From NCBI RefSeq assembly GCF_009727055.1, contig NC_052360.1:63120523-63184522 (forward strand): a DNA stretch of 64,000 nt, given 5' to 3'. Source of the stretch: Benincasa hispida (lineage: Eukaryota; Streptophyta; Magnoliopsida; Cucurbitales; Cucurbitaceae). Below, one piece after another: positions 58,250-64,000 of the stretch (the stretch's first letter is position 1; each line of letters starts with the position of its first letter). The notes under the pieces are model-generated. The model made no database searches and was not told the origin of the DNA. It was given only the letters and a program-made list of their open reading frames with translations. Position numbers and translations under genes: made by a program.

Positions 58250-59757
58250 AGAAAAAAAAAAAAAACATACATAATGATATAGGATAAATATACATTTATA
58301 GATAAACATGCTGAGAGAAGAGGAAGAAAGGACTAGGAGATTAACCCTTGAAGACAGTCTTAAACACTTTCCTCTCGAACAAACTCCCACATCACGAGCT
58401 CTTCGAATAGTGAAAATCTCCCACAAACTTCTCTGCATCAACTTCAACAGGACACCACCATGGGTCCTTCCTTGCTATTCTCCGGTAAGAATCAAGATGA
58501 GTGGATCTGTTGTTTGGAGAAGGGAAAGTTAACTTTTGAGAGATTGAGAGAGTTTGATTTTGTTGAGAGAAAATTGAGTGGGATATTTGTCAGAAGAACT
58601 CTTCTTGTCTCCTTTTTCCATCACTGAACCCTTCAGTGAATGAGACATGTGTGAGGGGAGATAACTCCCCTCACTCTCACATTAACTCCCTTGCTAACTG
58701 CAGAGGAGTTAACTTTTATATTTAGATAAAATTAAATCTTATTTAATTTAATTAATTTAAATAAATATTAATTAATCCAATTAATTAATATTAATTAACT
58801 AAATTTCATATATTTAATTAATGTCACATTTGATTCACATTCAAATAAATTTCCTCTCGTATATTATAGTTTTAATATGAATCTCATGTACATTAAGTTT
58901 AACCCATAGTTTTAATATGATTCTCATTCATATTAGAGTTATCCTATAGTTATAATATGCATCTCATTCATATTATTTGATTTTTAAATCTTATTCAAAT
59001 ACTTTATTCTCTCATATAACTTATAGAATTAATATTAATCATATTCATATTAATTTTAACTTATAGTTTAATATGAATCTCATTCATAATAATATTTCAA
59101 TCTTAATCATTCCTTTATTTAATTTAAAAAATTCAGATTAATAAAAAGATGAATTGATTCTTGTTTTATCCTTAGTGAGCTAGCAAGGGAACCTTATGAA
59201 CTTACCGATTAGAAGTTCCAATTATACGAGATTTATTCAAATATTTATCTCTCTCATATAATAAAGTATAATTTTGAACCTCATTCAAAATTAACTTCAT
59301 ATTGTAATGTATCTATACATTATATTAATTATATCTTATACAATTAATTCTCTTATCTAATTTGAACAATTTAATTTAGTTTAAAATAAATTGATTCTTG
59401 TTTTACCTTAGTGAGCCAGCAAGAGAACCTTATGGACCTACAGATTAGAAGATCCAATTATAGAGATTAATTAATTAAGCCCTTTAATTAAATTAATCAA
59501 CATTCATTAACTGCAGGTCACTCCACTAAAGACTCACAATTGCACTCTTCGCACTGTAGATATATATTTCTATATCCATAGATATAACCAATCAATAGTA
59601 AGTCGATCCTTCGCGAATTGCTCGTTAACTACAGATAGGTCAAATTACCGTTTTACCTTGGTAGTTATATCTAACTCCTTAAGTACTATTGATCCCTCTA
59701 ATGAACAAACAGTTCAGAGTCCAACTATAAACTAATCCATCTCGGGCCAGTGAGAAG
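58250..59757 (-). repeat. Family B LTR, 3' two-thirds, minus strand
   Basis: Its reverse complement is homologous to 60400-61330 and to 1130-1800 (shared landmarks GAGTCTTTAGTGGAGTG and GTCCATAAGGTTCTCTTG). It lacks the LTR start. It carries (TA)-rich palindromic stretches (58740-59150) with the cATTCATATTA repeat phrase. Confidence 0.78.
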
Positions 59758-61640
59758 GTGAGGCTATTGTATGCCCTACAACTCATAGATAGTAAATATA
59801 AATAATTGACTGTCATCAATAAGGAGTTATAGATGTTATTTCAATTAGTGTTATTGATTGTACTATATTTTTTTTTGTCTTAATAACCCTAAATCCGATA
59901 AACTAACATCTTAGGTTGTCTTATGAGTCTTGAAGTGTATGTAGAGACATACATGGATCAATGTTTAAGATACAACCTAAAGGGTCTATAGTATAGGGAT
60001 AAGGCTGAATACCTTATCCTAGTGACACTATGGATATGACCAATTTGTATTTGATACAAATGCAATGATCCAACGTGTTCATGTAGGTGACATGTGAGTG
60101 GAGGTATCCTCTGCAATGAGTTTGACCATACCGCAAAATAATATGAATTCCTGAGTATTGATCTATTCACTAGATGACCTAGGCAACTTAGTCTTAATCC
60201 TGAGTATATTATGAACTCCTATTCACGAGGGATTGTTGTTTGATTTGTATGGTTGAGAGTGGTCAGTTTGTGACTCAATAAGTCTACCATTTTGGGGACA
60301 AGACGGAGTGGAGAGCTAGGAACATAATAATACAAGATGGAATTCACTCATTCCCAACTTTAGGGTAAGTGGATGAGTGTTCCCTTAAGTGGTATCTTCG
60401 AGACTTGAAAAGAGGGTCTCCCCCCACTAGCTCGAGAGGGGTTTTTGTTTTATGGTTGGACCATAAATAGGTTGTTTATAAGAGGAGCACTGGTACTTAA
60501 AAATAAAGAAGTAAACTTGGGTTAAAACAGTAATTTTGACCCACTGGTGTTACAAATACTCGTGAAAGACTAACTTGTTGTTAATGGTATATATCTGTAG
60601 ACATAGAAATATATCTATAATGAAAAGAGTGTAGCTATGGGTCTTTAGTTGAGTGTATCCATAGTTAACGAATATTGATTAATGTAATTAATAAGTTTAG
60701 TCAATTAATCTAATATCGTTGAAGCTTATGATCTGTAGGTCTATGAGATCTCTTCCTAGCTGGAATTGAGGTAATTATGTCTTGAATAGAGTTTGAAATG
60801 TTCAAATTCACTTAGAAAAATAGTATAATGTATAATGATACATATAATATAAATTTTAATCTATAATATAAAATTTAAATTTGAATATGATTGAAAATTA
60901 ATTTATGGGAGAATTGAATATTTGAAGGAGTTCAAACATTAATTTAATATGAATTGGATTCATATTAAAACTATAGGATCAATGCGTATTAGATGCATAC
61001 TATAGGTTATGAGAGAAATATAATTGAATATGATTCAAATGTAGATTGAATTAAGCATTTGATATTTAATTTGGTAATTAATTAATTAACTATTAATTTA
61101 ATTTAATTTCATTAAATTTGATTTAATTAAGTTAATTGAATTAAAACCATAAGTTATGTGAGAAATGTTTCATTTAAATATAATTTAACTGAAATTATTA
61201 ATTAAATTAGATTTTATTAATTATAAATTTAATTAATTAATAATTAATTAATTAAATTAAAATTTTGATTTTATTAAATCAAATAACTCCTATGTAGGAG
61301 AGTTATCTGAAACGTGGGATAGCTCCCACGTTTTCCTCTCTCTCTCTACTAATTAAAAATATCTGCAAAAAAGTGAAGAAGGTTAAGAGTTTTCTTCAAG
61401 AACGAACTTTTTATAGAAGCGTTCTGTGAAAAAACAAAATCCCTCCAAAAATTTTTCCTTTTCTTCCCAATTAGAAATTTGTTTCCACAAACCAATACCA
61501 ATATTTTCAGAGAATTGGAAGGCTTCCAAATTGGTAGTATTTTTGTTTTTAATTCCAAGGAGAATCGGCCTTTTCATCTGAGTTGTCAACTTGGTGTTTA
61601 CTACTATCCTCAAACGTAGTCCTTCCACCACATTATCTCA
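59757..61640 (+). repeat. Family B LTR, plus strand, near full length
   Basis: It begins around TTGTATGCCCTACAAC, a decayed LTR start. It includes ACCTTATCCTAGTGACACTA (as in the copies at 1-2998 and 26547-27196), AGTCTACCATTTTGGGGACA, GGGTCTTTAGTTGAGTGTAT and a stem GAAACGTGGGATAGCTCCCACG near 61309. It sits head-to-head with the minus-strand copy on its left. Its 3' limit near 61640 is not certain. Confidence 0.75.
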
Positions 61641-64000
61641 TAAAGTAGATGGACTAATTCATATCTGAAACAATTTTCAAATATTGAAGGATACACTTGA
61701 CTATACAAATTATTGATTCACAAGCAAAGATATTGCTCTGTAGTCTAATTGACACCACTTAGGATAAAACATGGATTTCTCTACATCCGGTATTAAACGA
61801 TGTATCCCATAAAGATAAAGTCTTAAAATTTATACACCACCGTCTCATTATTCATAAGTTTTAAGTTGTAAACTCAATGGTCATACCATTAACTTGACTG
61901 ATGTAATTAACCAATTGTATATTAAATGTTAATTAAGTGTCATGTAAGATTTACATCCCCTCAATACTTAAAGTGTCTAAGGAAACTTTTCCTTTAGGCA
62001 TATCAAATTCATTGTAGAATGGTACATTCTCATTCCATCTGAAGCTATTACATCGAACATTAAAAACTACTTTGTAAACATATGATGCATGAGACAAATT
62101 TAACATGATGTCCTAAACATCTTTATGTAGACTTTTAATATACAAAAACACTTCAGATCAATTATTTGAAATTGGTTAAATAGTCAACTATCATACGAAT
62201 TTCTACCTCATTCATAATGAGTAAATATCATAAAATAGCTAAATAACCACTTTCCATTTTCTTGTATGTACAAGAAAATTGTCATTGTTCAAAGTCATGA
62301 GTTATGATACTGTATCAAACCCTTATTCTCAATTATCCTAATTGTGAAATTCATTTATCATATGTACACCACAACTTTGCAAATCTTTTACAATTTGATT
62401 TCTAAAAAATGTACTCAAATTTGTGTAGATGCATTGAACTTCTTTTCATAAAAGAAGTTATTCATTTTTACATATCTCATATGTAACAATGAATCAAATA
62501 ATGCATACAGACTCTATTATAGAAAATTGAGTCATAATCCATTTTATCCCAACGTTGGTTTTCACCTAACGCCAAGAGTCTTACTTTGAAGATCTCTATC
62601 TCTAAATTCTACATTTTCAAGTCTTTCTTTTGTAAATCCATTTATATCTCTTCGGTTTGATCCCATCAATGAAAATCTACAAAAATTGGCTGAGATTAAA
62701 TATACTACTTTATTTCAAAATTTATGACTTTGGCATAATTTCTTTTTGTCAACTTCCTTCAGCTCTTGTCATCCATTATGTCAACTTTGACTTCCAATAA
62801 GTCATAGAAAAGATTGAGTCAACCACTACTTTGAGGTTTATAAGTTTTCCTGTTGTCATCTAATATGATAATATAGACTTCAAGTAAGCCTTTGTAAAGA
62901 GCGAGTTATGTCATAACTCTCCCATTACGATGAAGACTTATCTGGTTGACAATTAGAAATTGACTTTTAAATGAAAATAAATGGTTTACAACACTCGTTA
63001 ACTATTACGTGATTTTACTTGGAACTAATTCATCGACACTAGTTGACCCTATTACAAGTCCGTAACCTTCCATTTCGACTTTCAAAATGAAATCAATATT
63101 TGTCACCAAATACATCATTTTCTTTTGGACTGTCTAAAATGTCATTTATAAACTCCTCAAGGACTAGCTACATTTAGATATATTTTTTAACATTTATCTC
63201 GCCAAGTGTTTGTTTTGACACAAATGTCACAATTTACACTAATACCAAAATGTCTTAAAATAGTTTTACAACACTTTCATAATACAAAATCGTTTCTCAA
63301 ACATTTTTTTTGTAGAAATAGTGTTCAAAATAGAAATCTCTATTGCATGTCCATAGTGAGTCTAGCACCAGTGTAATACTTAACCTATACTAAGTTTAAC
63401 TATACCACATTTCTCTTGTTTCAACACAATTTCGTTCAAATTGTACCTAATGCTCAAAGTTGAGATATTATCTCATTTTCATCAATTAGGCATAGTTCAT
63501 TAAATTTTTTGTACTAATCATTATCATCTGATCATAATGTCACAATAAACTTGCCTAAATGACTTTGATTTTAGTCTAGTTTCTTTTAAACATTTCAAAG
63601 AAAATAAGACTTAAGTTGTATTAGATTGGGATACTTCTACTCATAAATACTCATTAATCATATTAATGACATATTTACCATGTTAGACTTATTCATTCAG
63701 TTACTAAACCACCCGAGTCAAAATGCATAAGTCCAACAAATTCTTTGGCCCGATAGCCTTATTTAATAAGGTTTAATGACACTTTTGCATGAAAAATAAA
63801 ATTTTTGATAGGTAATTGTAATTTAACTTTAACTCTAAGAGAATTACTTGTAACAGTCACTTAAATTACAAAGACAAATATTCTTTTAGGAGAAAAGAAT
63901 TTGTCTTCCTTTATGGTTTCTTTAATCCTTACACTCTCTCAGTTTAGTATATAGATGTGTTAACAGTTAACACAGAAAAATGTATTTATTTAAAGCTGAA
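61641..64000. other. Unrecognised 2.4-kb stretch, no gene seen
   Basis: There is no long open frame. Base composition is more even than the AT-rich spacers, which suggests an old internal retrotransposon segment or former unique sequence, but I could not match it to a domain. No RNA gene or terminal repeat was identified; it may continue beyond the window. Confidence 0.4.

Noticed and set aside
61349..61631. Minus-strand frames of 69 and 82 aa
   Set aside because: They overlap the family B LTR end and have no domain.

Overview
The window is plant nuclear DNA, most likely from a cucurbit (Cucurbitaceae). Three things point there: AT-rich intergenic sequence packed with retrotransposon remains, an intron-containing ethylene-biosynthesis gene closest to the melon/cucumber ACS1 group as I remember it, and LTR, MITE and SINE families that I recall as common in cucurbits. 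The species cannot be fixed from the sequence. I see one intact host gene; nearly everything else is mobile DNA, much of it nested, inverted or decayed. I find no tRNA, rRNA or CRISPR, and no evidence of a new biological system.

Layout. 1-2998: inverted composite of one Copia-type LTR family (called family B here), with an assembly gap. 2999-3782: short non-repetitive stretch with a possible orphan 5' exon on the minus strand. 3783-10066: full-length but dead L1-type LINE on the minus strand, flanked by 12-bp target-site duplications (TSDs). 10079-15132: AT-rich spacer with a SINE, a TAA/TTAA-flanked MITE and small repeats. 15133-28968: large SIRE/Maximus-like Copia element (family C) with gag, pol and an envelope-like 3' ORF. 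That ORF is split by a family B LTR with TSD AAATA, which is itself split by a second, 5'-truncated Copia element (family A). 28969-40100: gene-poor spacer with SINEs, hairpin MITEs, microsatellites and a 'TCTATCA...TGATAGA' repeat family.

40251-43210 is the core gene: a complete five-exon type-1 1-aminocyclopropane-1-carboxylate synthase (493 aa). It makes ACC, the ethylene precursor, and has all visible catalytic motifs and a C-terminal CDPK/MAPK phosphorylation tail. A TATA box, a W-box and a 14-bp CGCG palindrome lie upstream.

43211-48712: spacer with a ~340-bp tandem duplication and more dispersed repeats. 48713-51774: 3.06-kb solo LTR with a perfect 5-bp TSD (TTGAT) and internal 21-bp tandem repeats. 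52387-53124: PIF/Harbinger-like MITE. 54555-54990: long imperfect foldback. 55917-61640: broken Copia pol (minus) beside Copia gag (plus), then another head-to-head pair of family B LTRs. 61641-64000: unrecognised, without convincing genes.

The most interesting observations are the intact ACS gene in this repeat landscape, the recurrent inverted LTR architecture at several sites, the three-level nesting in the SIRE-like element, and two perfect duplications bordering runs of N that look like assembly artefacts.
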